The translations under genes were made by a program, and so were the position numbers. Under the pieces are notes generated by a model. It worked only from the letters and a program-made list of their open reading frames with translations. It did not search any database and was not told where the DNA came from. 64,000 nt of DNA from the NCBI GenBank assembly GCA_017405525.1, contig JAFRAH010000006.1, forward strand, positions 1 to 64,000, given 5' to 3'. Source of the DNA: Synergistaceae bacterium. Its GTDB lineage: Bacteria; Synergistota; Synergistia; Synergistales; Aminobacteriaceae. Shown piece by piece: positions 7,886-18,344 of the stretch. How positions within the stretch are numbered: the first letter of the stretch is position 1; every line of letters begins with the position of its first letter.

Positions 7886-8623
7886 ATGGACTTTATGAGT
7901 TTGCTCGGCTCTATGATTCAGGGCTCGACTGCTTCATCACCGGCGGCATCACAGAGAATGTCCAACGCAAGCGGAGGCATTCAGGACATTCTAGGCTCAC
8001 TACTAGGTGCAGGCCAGACCGTCAAGAACAAGGTAGGAGGCGACAACCTTGCGGCAGGAGGAATAGGCGCGCTTCTCGGTGCATTACTCGGCGGCTCGAA
8101 CAGCACAACGGCAAATTCACTTGGCGGCGGAATGATGGGACTTCTTGGGATGATGGCCTATAAGGCACTCAAGAACTCAATGGGAGGCAGCACAGCGTCA
8201 GGTGCAGTCTCACAGCCTGAGACACAGTACGTACCAGCAACGCCTCAGCAGCAGGCCAGTGATGCGGAGATAATCCTTCTTGCGATGATTGACGCGGCAA
8301 AAGCTGACGGGCAGGTTGACGCTGACGAGTTCAACAGGATCATGAACAGCGTTAAGTCATCAGGTGCAGGACAGGACGCAATGAACTACATCATCAAGAA
8401 ATTGCAGGGCCCTATGGAGACAGCAAAGATAGTAGCAGCCGTGAAAGGAAGGCCAGAACTTGCGGCACAGGTATATTCTGCATCACTGATGGCGATTGAC
8501 GTTGACACCGACGCAGAGAGGAACTACCTCAACAAGCTCGCCAAGGCAATGGGACTGAATGCCGCCGTAGTCGCGAACATCGAGCAGCTTACTTCTCAGG
8601 GCGGGCAGGATCTCCAGTGCTAG
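7886..8623 (+). CDS. DUF533 (YebE-like) protein with TerB-like C-terminal domain
   Basis: The 245-residue protein has a low-complexity Gly/Ala/Ser N-terminal half with hydrophobic glycine-rich stretches ('GGIGALLGALLGG', 'GGGMMGLLGMMAYKAL') that may associate with membranes. A linker follows, then an acidic all-helical C-terminal half from about residue 125 ('AEIILLAMIDAAKADGQVDADEF'). That half resembles TerB/DUF533, a fold with possible metal binding. The biochemical role of the family is not established. It has its own promoter. The 3' end overlaps the convergent XRE regulator gene by 35 bases, and it stops with TAG followed a few codons later by TGA. Confidence 0.75.
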   Translation: MDFMSLLGSMIQGSTASSPAASQRMSNASGGIQDILGSLLGAGQTVKNKVGGDNLAAGGIGALLGALLGGSNSTTANSLGGGMMGLLGMMAYKALKNSMGGSTASGAVSQPETQYVPATPQQQASDAEIILLAMIDAAKADGQVDADEFNRIMNSVKSSGAGQDAMNYIIKKLQGPMETAKIVAAVKGRPELAAQVYSASLMAIDVDTDAERNYLNKLAKAMGLNAAVVANIEQLTSQGGQDLQC

Positions 8624-8987
8624 CCTTGTGCTGGTTTATGAGATTCTCTACAAGTTTCCTGAACAATTCGTAGCCTTTATCTGTAGGGGGGAGCTCTATT
8701 CTTGTGCCTTCCCCCTCAAACACAAGCATTCCGTTTGAACGCTCATCAGCAGGAAGGGTGATTAGTGCTCTTCCGGGCTGAACTGCCGGTTCAGTCTCCG
8801 AGACAATATCATCCGGCGATATTCCCAGAAGGTTAGCTAGCTCGATTATTCTCGTACCGTTTGGGGCAGTCTCCCCGGCTTCCCAGCGTCTCAATGTGGC
8901 GATAGATATTCCGAGTTTTTCAGCAAGCTCAATTTGAGTCAGCTTTGCTCTTTTCCTGAGTATCCTAATGTTCGTGGATATTCCCAT
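8589..8987 (-). CDS. XRE-family helix-turn-helix transcriptional regulator
   Basis: A 132-residue protein whose first 60 residues form a classical Cro/CI-type helix-turn-helix: 'KLTQIELAEKLGISIATLRRWEAGE', then 'NLLGISPDDI'. The remaining 70 residues have no recognisable effector domain; 'GMLVFEGEGTRIELPPTDKGYELF' could form a small beta/helix dimerisation module. It reads toward the DUF533 gene and overlaps its last 35 bases in antisense. The two could therefore influence each other by transcriptional interference. It lies about 150 bases from birA on the opposite strand, so birA control is possible, but the BirA operator there gives a simpler explanation. Targets are unknown. Confidence 0.85.
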   Translation of the reverse strand: MGISTNIRILRKRAKLTQIELAEKLGISIATLRRWEAGETAPNGTRIIELANLLGISPDDIVSETEPAVQPGRALITLPADERSNGMLVFEGEGTRIELPPTDKGYELFRKLVENLINQHKASTGDPARPEK

Positions 8988-9072
8988 ATTTCTGAACCCA
9001 GCCTTTTCATAAAAGATTGAACGATCAGATTATACCCGCAAAAATATCTTTCCCGCAAATTTTCAGGCAATC

Positions 9073-9102
9073 GTAAACCGTCATTCATTCGTGAAAGTTT
9101 AC
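9073..9102 (+). promoter_or_regulatory. BirA operator upstream of birA-bioY
   Basis: GTAAAC (9073-9078) and GTTTAC (9097-9102) form an inverted repeat separated by exactly 18 bases. This matches the arm sequence and spacing of the bio operator bound by biotinyl-AMP-BirA in Escherichia coli. The right arm overlaps the -35 element of the birA promoter, so binding would block RNA polymerase. Confidence 0.85.
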
Positions 9103-9126
9103 AGCCCGTTAATTCTGTGGTATATA
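9098..9126 (+). promoter_or_regulatory. Sigma-70 promoter of birA-bioY, leaderless geometry
   Basis: TTTACA (9098-9103) and TATATA (9121-9126) are separated by 17 bases. Transcription should begin near 9133, at most a few bases before the birA ATG at 9136. No Shine-Dalgarno sequence precedes that ATG. Confidence 0.7.
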
Positions 9127-9135
9127 TAGCGCATC

Positions 9136-10125
9136 ATGAAGACAAAAATTTTGAACATGCTCGAATCACAGCGCGGTAAATTCATATCAGGCGAGGAGAT
9201 AGCTGACACATTCGGTGTCTCACGTGCTGCTGTCTGGAAGGCTGTATCATCTCTCAGGAAAGAAGGCCACATCATCAACGCCATCACGAATAAGGGATAT
9301 TGCCTCGACGAGTTCAGCGACGTTCTCACCGAGCAGGGCATAACTTCCCACCTCTCACCCCTCACGAAAATATCACGGGTAATCTGCCTGCCTGAAGTCG
9401 ACTCGACCAACAACTACGCCAAGAAGCTCGCCATGAACGGAACACCTCACGGGACGTTAATCGCCGCAAACCATCAGACTGCCGGGCGCGGAAGACGTGG
9501 CCACAGTTTCGAGTCTCCGCCGGGAACAGGGCTCTATATGTCGCTGGTCTTGAGGCCAGACGTTGAGGCTGAAGAGTTCCAGATGATTACGGTCGCTGAT
9601 GCTGTGGCTGTGTGTTTGGCGGTTGAGGAGCTATATCCTGAGTCGCGTGGCAGCCTTGGCATAAAGTGGGTCAATGACGTTTTCATGAACGGCCGGAAAA
9701 TTACCGGGATACTCACTGAGGCAGTAACAGGCTTCGAGAGCGGCGAGATTGAGAGCGTCGTTACTGGCATCGGAATAAACGTATCAACCCGGAAATTCAG
9801 CGGTGATGTCTCAGACGTGGCGGGGGCAATTTTCACGGACGGGGCTGTGCGTTTCGGGAGGGATGAGCTTTGCGCGAGGGTTGCCGAAAATGTCATGACG
9901 TTTGCCGGAAATCTCAATGACCCGGCAATAATTCAGGCTTACCGTGAACGCTCAATCCTAACTGGACGGGAAATATCCTACATGAAGGGAGACACTAGGC
10001 ATTGCGGCCATGTTGAGGGGATTGACGATGCCGGGGGGCTTGTGATTCTGAATGACGAGGGAATGAATGAGACGCTGAGATCCGGCGAGGTCTTCATGGT
10101 GAGAACGGAGGAAAAAACTTCATGA
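9136..10125 (+). CDS. birA: Bifunctional biotin-protein ligase and biotin repressor
   Basis: A 329-residue BirA of the long, DNA-binding class. Residues 1-65 form a winged helix ('GEEIADTFGVSRAAVWKAVSSLR'). The catalytic domain has the biotinyl-AMP loop 'GRGRRGHSF' (about residues 117-125), 'GTGLYMSLVLRP', and the catalytic lysine K177 in 'IKWVNDV'. A small SH3-like domain ends it. The enzyme attaches biotin to carboxylases and decarboxylases. The biotinyl-AMP form represses biotin genes. An operator of the expected sequence lies just upstream, indicating autoregulation together with bioY, whose ATG overlaps the birA stop. The start at 9136 has no ribosome binding site and appears leaderless. 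Confidence 0.95.
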   Translation: MKTKILNMLESQRGKFISGEEIADTFGVSRAAVWKAVSSLRKEGHIINAITNKGYCLDEFSDVLTEQGITSHLSPLTKISRVICLPEVDSTNNYAKKLAMNGTPHGTLIAANHQTAGRGRRGHSFESPPGTGLYMSLVLRPDVEAEEFQMITVADAVAVCLAVEELYPESRGSLGIKWVNDVFMNGRKITGILTEAVTGFESGEIESVVTGIGINVSTRKFSGDVSDVAGAIFTDGAVRFGRDELCARVAENVMTFAGNLNDPAIIQAYRERSILTGREISYMKGDTRHCGHVEGIDDAGGLVILNDEGMNETLRSGEVFMVRTEEKTS

Positions 10126-10661
10126 CTGCAACAAAGCATCTCACACTCTGTGCACTTTTTGCGGCACTAATCGCAATCGGAACTCACATAAAGATACCGA
10201 CACCCTTGCTTCCATTGACGCTTCAGACATTGTTCGTAGTACTTTCGGGTTTGGTACTCGGCAGGAAGTACGGGGCAGCCAGTGTTTGCGTTTATGTCCT
10301 TGCCGGGCTGATAGGTCTTCCTGTCTTCACGGGCTCGGCACTGAATCCGACGTTCGGCTACATTCTGGGGTTCATTCCGGGTGCGTGGCTTGCCGGGTAC
10401 ATTGCGGAGAAGTACAGGCCGTGCTTCATGACGTGGACGGCCGGGGGACTTGCTGGTATTGCCGTGATTTATGCGCTGGGGATACCGTACTACTACCTGA
10501 TGTCGAGATACTATCTCGGCAATGAGCTGGGAGCTCGAACGCTGGTGCTCTACTTCGTGCTGATGCCAATGCCTGGAGACATAGTGAAGAGTATAGCTGC
10601 CGGGCTGATAGTTCAGAGGCTTTCGGTGTTCTTCCCTGAGAGCTTCACGTGGAAGAGATAA
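10122..10661 (+). CDS. bioY: Biotin transporter, ECF S component
   Basis: BioY family, 179 residues, with about six membrane helices. The N-terminal 'LCALFAALIAIGTHIKIP' and 'PLTLQTLFVVLSGLVLGRKYGAASVCVYVLAGLIGLPVF' are strong family signatures, the latter including the conserved 'PLTLQT' loop. BioY binds biotin in the membrane and works with an ECF ATPase/T module or alone; no ecfA or ecfT is nearby. It overlaps birA by 4 nt (ATGA) and shares its BirA-controlled promoter, so uptake should rise when biotin is scarce. No biotin biosynthesis genes occur in the window, consistent with scavenging. Confidence 0.93.
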   Translation: MTATKHLTLCALFAALIAIGTHIKIPTPLLPLTLQTLFVVLSGLVLGRKYGAASVCVYVLAGLIGLPVFTGSALNPTFGYILGFIPGAWLAGYIAEKYRPCFMTWTAGGLAGIAVIYALGIPYYYLMSRYYLGNELGARTLVLYFVLMPMPGDIVKSIAAGLIVQRLSVFFPESFTWKR

Positions 10662-10669
10662 AGACTTCT

Positions 10670-10703
10670 GCCCCTTCTGGATATTTCGGGAGGGGCTTTA
10701 TTG
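10670..10703. terminator. Terminator after bioY
   Basis: GCCCCTTC (10670-10677) pairs with GGAGGGGC (10689-10696) and is followed by TTTATTGT on the plus strand. It also lies just past the end of the minus-strand parA pseudogene. Confidence 0.75.
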
Positions 10704-10707
10704 TGCG

Positions 10708-11648
10708 CTAAATCCCTAATCTCTTCATGAACTCTTCACCAAGTTCCTGGAGCTCCCTGACTATTTTCCGGGCTGTCTGGTTGTAGAACTTCGGGTGTGT
10801 CAGGACTACCGGGATTCCATCAGCCGGGGCAGCCCCGAACACTGTGCTGTTGTTCCTCACGGGGGAAAAGACATAGCAGCCCTTCTCCTTCAGGCCGTCC
10901 ATGAACTCCTGCTGTGATGAGATTATTTCGCGGCCCTTGCTTCCGTCCTTGAGGATGCTCACCATCATGGGCACTATTCCGAGACTGCTCAGGCTTGAAG
11001 TCTCACAGTCCGAATCACTGCGTTGTTCAGCAAACTCGTTGTACTCCTTGAGGTGATCCTTGATGCTCTCCTCAAGCTGAGTTACTCCCAAAGTCGAAAG
11101 GTAGTCCATTTTTGCCGGGACTATGTAGCAATCGCTGGCAACAAGTGCATTCCTCACGACAATATTGTGTTCGGCGGGCAGTCAATCAGGACGAGGTCAT
11201 AGTCATCCTGTATCTCTGAGAGCGATTTTCGGAGGTAGCTGCAGACTTTCAGGGTTGTGGACGCAAGGAGGTCTATATCATGCGCGAAGATGTGGCTCGC
11301 AAGTTTTATGTCAGTCCCTACGAGCCCCAAGTGTGAGCATATCAGGTCAAATTTCCTGTCTTCAAGGTTGAGAGCGTCCCCCATGTCGAGCTTTACGGCC
11401 AAAGACGAGAGGGAAGGTATTTTCATGTCCCTAGCCGCTGCGTCAAAGTAATTCTTCATGGTCATGTTGTCGGCGTAAAAGTTTCGCCATTCTTCCGGCA
11501 TCATGAAGCTGAACGTAAGGCTTGCCTGCGGGTCAAGGTCTATCATGAGCACGCGCCTTCCCTGGGATGCGGCATAAGCTCCCAAGTTGGCCGCAAGTGT
11601 TGTCTTTCCTACACCGCCCTTAATGTTTATCACTGATACTGTCTTCAT
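10708..11648 (-). pseudogene. ParA-type ATPase, frameshifted into two halves
   Basis: From ATG 11648 (behind AAGGAG) the first half has a deviant Walker A 'KGGVGKTT', 'DLDPQAS', and Walker B 'LVLIDCPPNT', then stops with TGA at about 11155. The second half, in another frame from about 11157, continues exactly where a ParA should: 'VVRNALVASDCYIVPAKMDYLSTLG', then the C-terminal helices. Joining them needs loss of two bases or gain of one near 11157-11165 (an ATAT run sits there). The stop and a GTG in the new frame overlap as GTGA, so reinitiation could produce two fragments. It follows a larger intact ParA gene and is separated from it by a hairpin. It could be a real pseudogene or a sequencing error. 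Confidence 0.8.
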
Positions 11649-11676
11649 TTCACGTTCTCCTTCCGGCAAAAATATA

Positions 11677-11702
11677 CCCCCCTGCCTTTCATGACAGAGG
11701 GG
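11677..11702 (-). terminator. Hairpin between the two parA genes
   Basis: On the minus strand CCCCTCTG (11702 side) pairs with CAGGGGGG (11684-11677), followed by TATATTTTTG. It is intrinsic-terminator-like and ends the TPR-ParA transcript or attenuates it before the second parA. Confidence 0.65.
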
Positions 11703-11716
11703 CAAAATTCCAAGCC

Positions 11717-14862
<3,146 letters not shown>

Positions 14863-14997
14863 GAAATAGTGTTCCTCCTTATGTGAAATTAAAGCGTGTG
14901 AAAAATTATGTATATATCGTGATTGTAATTATACATTGAAACGAGGGGAAAAAGTTTTGTTCATGGCCGGACGAAATTTATTGCGGAATATCACAAA

Positions 14998-15026
14998 TTG
15001 AATTAAGAGCGATAATCACATAAAAT
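14998..15026 (+). promoter_or_regulatory. Promoter of glgB
   Basis: TTGAAT (14998-15003) and TAAAAT (15021-15026) with a 17-base spacer, in an AT-rich intergenic region of 220 bases shared with the divergent TPR gene. An AGGAGGT site precedes the glgB ATG. I see no riboswitch-like structure in the gap. Confidence 0.6.
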
Positions 15027-15082
15027 TTATACACATTCACCAAAGCATACAAAACAATACAGAACAAGGAGGTAGTTTCTTA

Positions 15083-17026
15083 ATGGCAGGCAATATACGC
15101 CACGGGGTATCACCGATTACGGACTATGACATTTTCCTGTTCAAGCAGGGAACGCATTACCATCTTTACGAGAAGATGGGTGCGCAGAAATTCACCGATG
15201 CAGACGGCACAGAAGGCGTTGCATTTTCGGTGTGGGCACCAAACGCTCAGTCAGTCAGCGTTGTGGGGAACTTCAACGGCTGGAACACCGAATCACATCC
15301 CTTAGCGGCACGCTGGGACGGCTCAGGAATATGGGAGGGCTTTGTTCCCGGCCTCGACAAGTGGGAGCTCTACAAGTTCTGCATCAGGAACTCACACGGC
15401 GAGCTCAAGGAGAAGATGGATCCATTCTCCCGTGCGTTTGAGCTTCCCCCAAGAACGTCATCAATCACTCACTGGCCCGAATACCAGTGGGGCGACTCCG
15501 AATGGCTTGCGCACCGCGGCGAAAGAATGAACTTGTCGGCTCCCCTCAGCGTCTACGAGGTGCACATGGGCTCATGGCGGAGGCATTGGGACGATGGGCT
15601 GTCTCTGTCCTACCGTGAGATGGCCGAGGAACTGCCGGGCTACTGCGAGGATATGGGGTTCAACGCGGTAGAGTTCCTGCCATTGATGGAGCACCCGTTC
15701 TATGGCTCATGGGGCTATCAGACGTTGGGATACTTTGCGCCGACAGCACGCTACGGAACGCCCGAAGACCTCATGTACTTAATCGACTCCCTCCACAAGA
15801 AGGGTATTGCGGTAATTCTGGACTTTGTTCCGAGCCACTTCCCTACCGACGACTTTGGGCTTGCACGCTATGACGGCACTGCACTCTATGAGCATGAAGA
15901 CCCGCGCAAGGGCTATCATCCTGACTGGGGCAGCTACATCTTCAACTACGGGCGCAACGAGGTACGGAGCTACCTGATTTCCAGTGCTGCCTTCTGGATT
16001 GACCAGTACCACGCGGACGGCTTGAGGATTGACGCGGTGGCCTCGATGCTCTATCTCGACTACTCCCGGAAAAATGGCGAATGGATACCGAATATTTACG
16101 GCGGACGTGAAAACCTTGAGGCTATCTCGTTGCTCAGGGACATGAACAGCGAACTATTCGGACGTTTCGGGACTATCCAGACAGTCGCGGAAGAAAGCAC
16201 TGATTGGCCTATGGTAACGCGCCCGGTGTTCCTGGGAGGCTTGGGCTTCGGCATGAAGTGGAACATGGGCTGGATGCATGACACGCTGGCCTATATGAGC
16301 CTTGAGCCGATATACAGGAGCTGGCACCAGAATCAGCTGACGTTCTCGATATGGTATGCGTTCAGTGAGAACTTCATGTTGCCGCTCTCACATGATGAGG
16401 TAGTTCACGGGAAGGGCTCGCTCATCAACAAAATGTCCGGCGACTGGTGGCAGAAGCGCGCGAACTTGAGGCTGCTTTACGGCTACATGTGGGCTCATCC
16501 GGGGAAGAAGCTGCTCTTCATGGGCGGTGAATTTGCGCAGGGCCTCGAATGGAACCATGACTCGGCTCTTGAGTGGCACCTTCTCCAGAAGGACGACTTC
16601 AGGGGGATTCAGGACTGGGTGCGCGACCTCAACCGTGCCTACAAGGAATACCCGCCGCTGTACGAACTAGACTTCAGCTCTGAGGGTTTCAGGTGGGTTG
16701 ACTGTTCAGACTGGCACGAGAGCATCATAGTGTGGCTGAGGAAGGGGAAGAGCAACGACGAGTACATACTATGCGCCGCAAACTTCACGCCTGTTCCGCG
16801 CTATGGCTACCGTGTGGGAGTGCCTCGCTCCGGGTTCTGGAAGGAGATACTGAACAGCGATGCCACGAAGTACGGCGGAGGAGGTATCGGGAACTGCGGA
16901 GGAATGGAGGCCGAGATGGTGGAGTGCCACAACATGCCCTACTCGTTGCAGCTCTCATTGCCGCCGCTGGGTATAGTGATGTTCCACTTCAGCATGAAGA
17001 CAGGGACGGACAACCCGCAGGAATAA
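15083..17026 (+). CDS. glgB: 1,4-alpha-glucan branching enzyme (GH13)
   Basis: A 647-residue GlgB. A CBM48-type beta domain (about residues 40-130, 'FSVWAPNAQSVSVVGNFNGWN') precedes the GH13 barrel. The nucleophile is D317 in 'GLRIDAVASMLYLDYS', the acid/base E370 in 'VAEEST', and 'LPLSHDEVVHGKGSL' carries the conserved HD pair. A C-terminal beta domain ends the protein. It moves alpha-1,4 glucan segments to alpha-1,6 branch points in glycogen. The N-terminal extension seen in longer GlgB proteins is short here. The gene stands alone, with its own promoter and terminator; no other glg gene is present in the window. Confidence 0.95.
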   Translation: MAGNIRHGVSPITDYDIFLFKQGTHYHLYEKMGAQKFTDADGTEGVAFSVWAPNAQSVSVVGNFNGWNTESHPLAARWDGSGIWEGFVPGLDKWELYKFCIRNSHGELKEKMDPFSRAFELPPRTSSITHWPEYQWGDSEWLAHRGERMNLSAPLSVYEVHMGSWRRHWDDGLSLSYREMAEELPGYCEDMGFNAVEFLPLMEHPFYGSWGYQTLGYFAPTARYGTPEDLMYLIDSLHKKGIAVILDFVPSHFPTDDFGLARYDGTALYEHEDPRKGYHPDWGSYIFNYGRNEVRSYLISSAAFWIDQYHADGLRIDAVASMLYLDYSRKNGEWIPNIYGGRENLEAISLLRDMNSELFGRFGTIQTVAEESTDWPMVTRPVFLGGLGFGMKWNMGWMHDTLAYMSLEPIYRSWHQNQLTFSIWYAFSENFMLPLSHDEVVHGKGSLINKMSGDWWQKRANLRLLYGYMWAHPGKKLLFMGGEFAQGLEWNHDSALEWHLLQKDDFRGIQDWVRDLNRAYKEYPPLYELDFSSEGFRWVDCSDWHESIIVWLRKGKSNDEYILCAANFTPVPRYGYRVGVPRSGFWKEILNSDATKYGGGGIGNCGGMEAEMVECHNMPYSLQLSLPPLGIVMFHFSMKTGTDNPQE

Positions 17027-17049
17027 TTCACGGCAGGAAAAATATTCAG

Positions 17050-17083
17050 CCCCCCTTTGAGTTTTCGAGGGGGGTAATTTTTT
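17050..17083 (+). terminator. Terminator after glgB
   Basis: CCCCCC (17050-17055) pairs with GGGGGG (17069-17074), extended by flanking bases of the loop, followed by TAATTTTTT. Confidence 0.85.
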
Positions 17084-17126
17084 ACGAGGCCACGAAACCC
17101 GCACAAAAACAACCGCCCCACAGCAC

Positions 17127-17155
17127 AAGACAAACCCGTCCCTCAAAACTATAAT
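17127..17155 (+). promoter_or_regulatory. Probable promoter of the RND operon
   Basis: TATAAT at 17150-17155 is perfect. AAGACA at 17127-17132 matches four of six -35 bases at a 17-base spacing. An AAGGAG site follows 30 bases later. Confidence 0.45.
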
Positions 17156-17191
17156 AACCCGCAAAATTTCCCACACTAAGGAGCTGACTTC

Positions 17192-18340
17192 ATGAAGCAC
17201 ATCATCAAGATACTTCTCGGTATTGCGTTAATCGCCGGGATAATTTACGGCCTCAACATCCTCCGGCAGGAAAAACAGGCCGAACCCGAACAGGAAATAG
17301 TCCGACCAGTCCGAACCATCAAGTTACAGGGCGGAAAGGACTCATTCACCCGCAGGTACTTCGGGACAGTTCAGGGAGGGAAGCGCGCGGATCTCTCGTT
17401 CAGGGTATCGGGAACTCTCAGGAGGATTAACGTGGACAAAGGCGCATCAGTCAGGAAGGGCACACTCCTAGCCACACTTGACCCCAGAGACTTCAACACG
17501 AGAATCTCACAGGCCCAGAGCGCACTATCACAGGCTCAGGCTCAGCACAACAACGCTCAGGCAGACTTCAAGCGTTACGAGAACCTCTACAAGCAGAAAG
17601 TCATTGCCCGCGCACAATACGACACCTACAAGACACAGGTAGACGTAACGAGGTCGGCAGTAAACTCGGCACAGGCAAACCTCAAATCCGCACGTGATGC
17701 CCTCCGTGATACTGAGCTCAGAGCACCGTTTGACGGCGTTATTGCTGACAGGAAGGCCGAGAACTTCCAGGACATTACCGCAAAGCAGACCATCTTCAGC
17801 CTTCAGGACTTGAGCACCCTCGAAATCGTCTTCAACATTCCCGATAATGATGTTCTTGTTGCCCCAGTCCAGAACGTCAGGAACCTTCAGGACCTCAAGA
17901 GCCATGCTGAAATGTTCGGCATTACCGCAAAGTTTGACGCACTGCCCGGAAAATCATTCCCTCTTGCCATAAAGGAGGTAGCAACCCAAGCCACAGCCTC
18001 GAACACTTACCCGGTAACAGCAACGATGTCCCCGCAAAAGGATTTCCGCATTCTTCCGGGAATGTCTGTTACTGTCGAGGTCAATTTTTCCGGGACAGAC
18101 TCAGGGGAGGACGTGGGATATTCAGTGCCTTCAACCGCAATCCTGAACGAGGCAGGGAGTAATTATGTCTGGCGTTACGCTGTCGGTCAGGTCTCAAGGG
18201 TCCCGGTAACTGTCGGTCAGATGCATGAAGGCGGCTATGTCGACATTGAGGGCAGGACGCTTGGCGGCGGTGATGTCATTGTTACGGCGGGGGTCTACTT
18301 CCTTCATGAGGGGCAGCGTGTGAGACTTCTGGAGGACTGA
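17192..18340 (+). CDS. RND efflux periplasmic adaptor (membrane fusion protein)
   Basis: 382 residues. An N-terminal membrane anchor spans residues 4-21 with no lipobox cysteine. A barrel-sandwich/lipoyl half follows ('DLSFRVSGTLRRINVDKGASVRKGTLLATLD'), then an alpha hairpin of about 90 residues rich in Gln and Ala ('AQSALSQAQAQHNNAQADF', 'YKTQVDVTRSAVNSAQANL'), the second lipoyl half 'LRAPFDGVIADR', and a beta barrel. This is the AcrA/HlyD adaptor plan. It would bridge the RND pump encoded 4 nt downstream to an outer-membrane channel. No TolC-type channel gene is adjacent, so one must be recruited from elsewhere. Substrate is unknown. Confidence 0.9.
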   Translation: MKHIIKILLGIALIAGIIYGLNILRQEKQAEPEQEIVRPVRTIKLQGGKDSFTRRYFGTVQGGKRADLSFRVSGTLRRINVDKGASVRKGTLLATLDPRDFNTRISQAQSALSQAQAQHNNAQADFKRYENLYKQKVIARAQYDTYKTQVDVTRSAVNSAQANLKSARDALRDTELRAPFDGVIADRKAENFQDITAKQTIFSLQDLSTLEIVFNIPDNDVLVAPVQNVRNLQDLKSHAEMFGITAKFDALPGKSFPLAIKEVATQATASNTYPVTATMSPQKDFRILPGMSVTVEVNFSGTDSGEDVGYSVPSTAILNEAGSNYVWRYAVGQVSRVPVTVGQMHEGGYVDIEGRTLGGGDVIVTAGVYFLHEGQRVRLLED

Positions 18341-18344
18341 GCAC

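Noticed and set aside
11150-11170. Programmed ribosomal frameshift in the second parA
   Set aside because: No slippery heptamer, internal Shine-Dalgarno or stimulating structure could be found near the junction.
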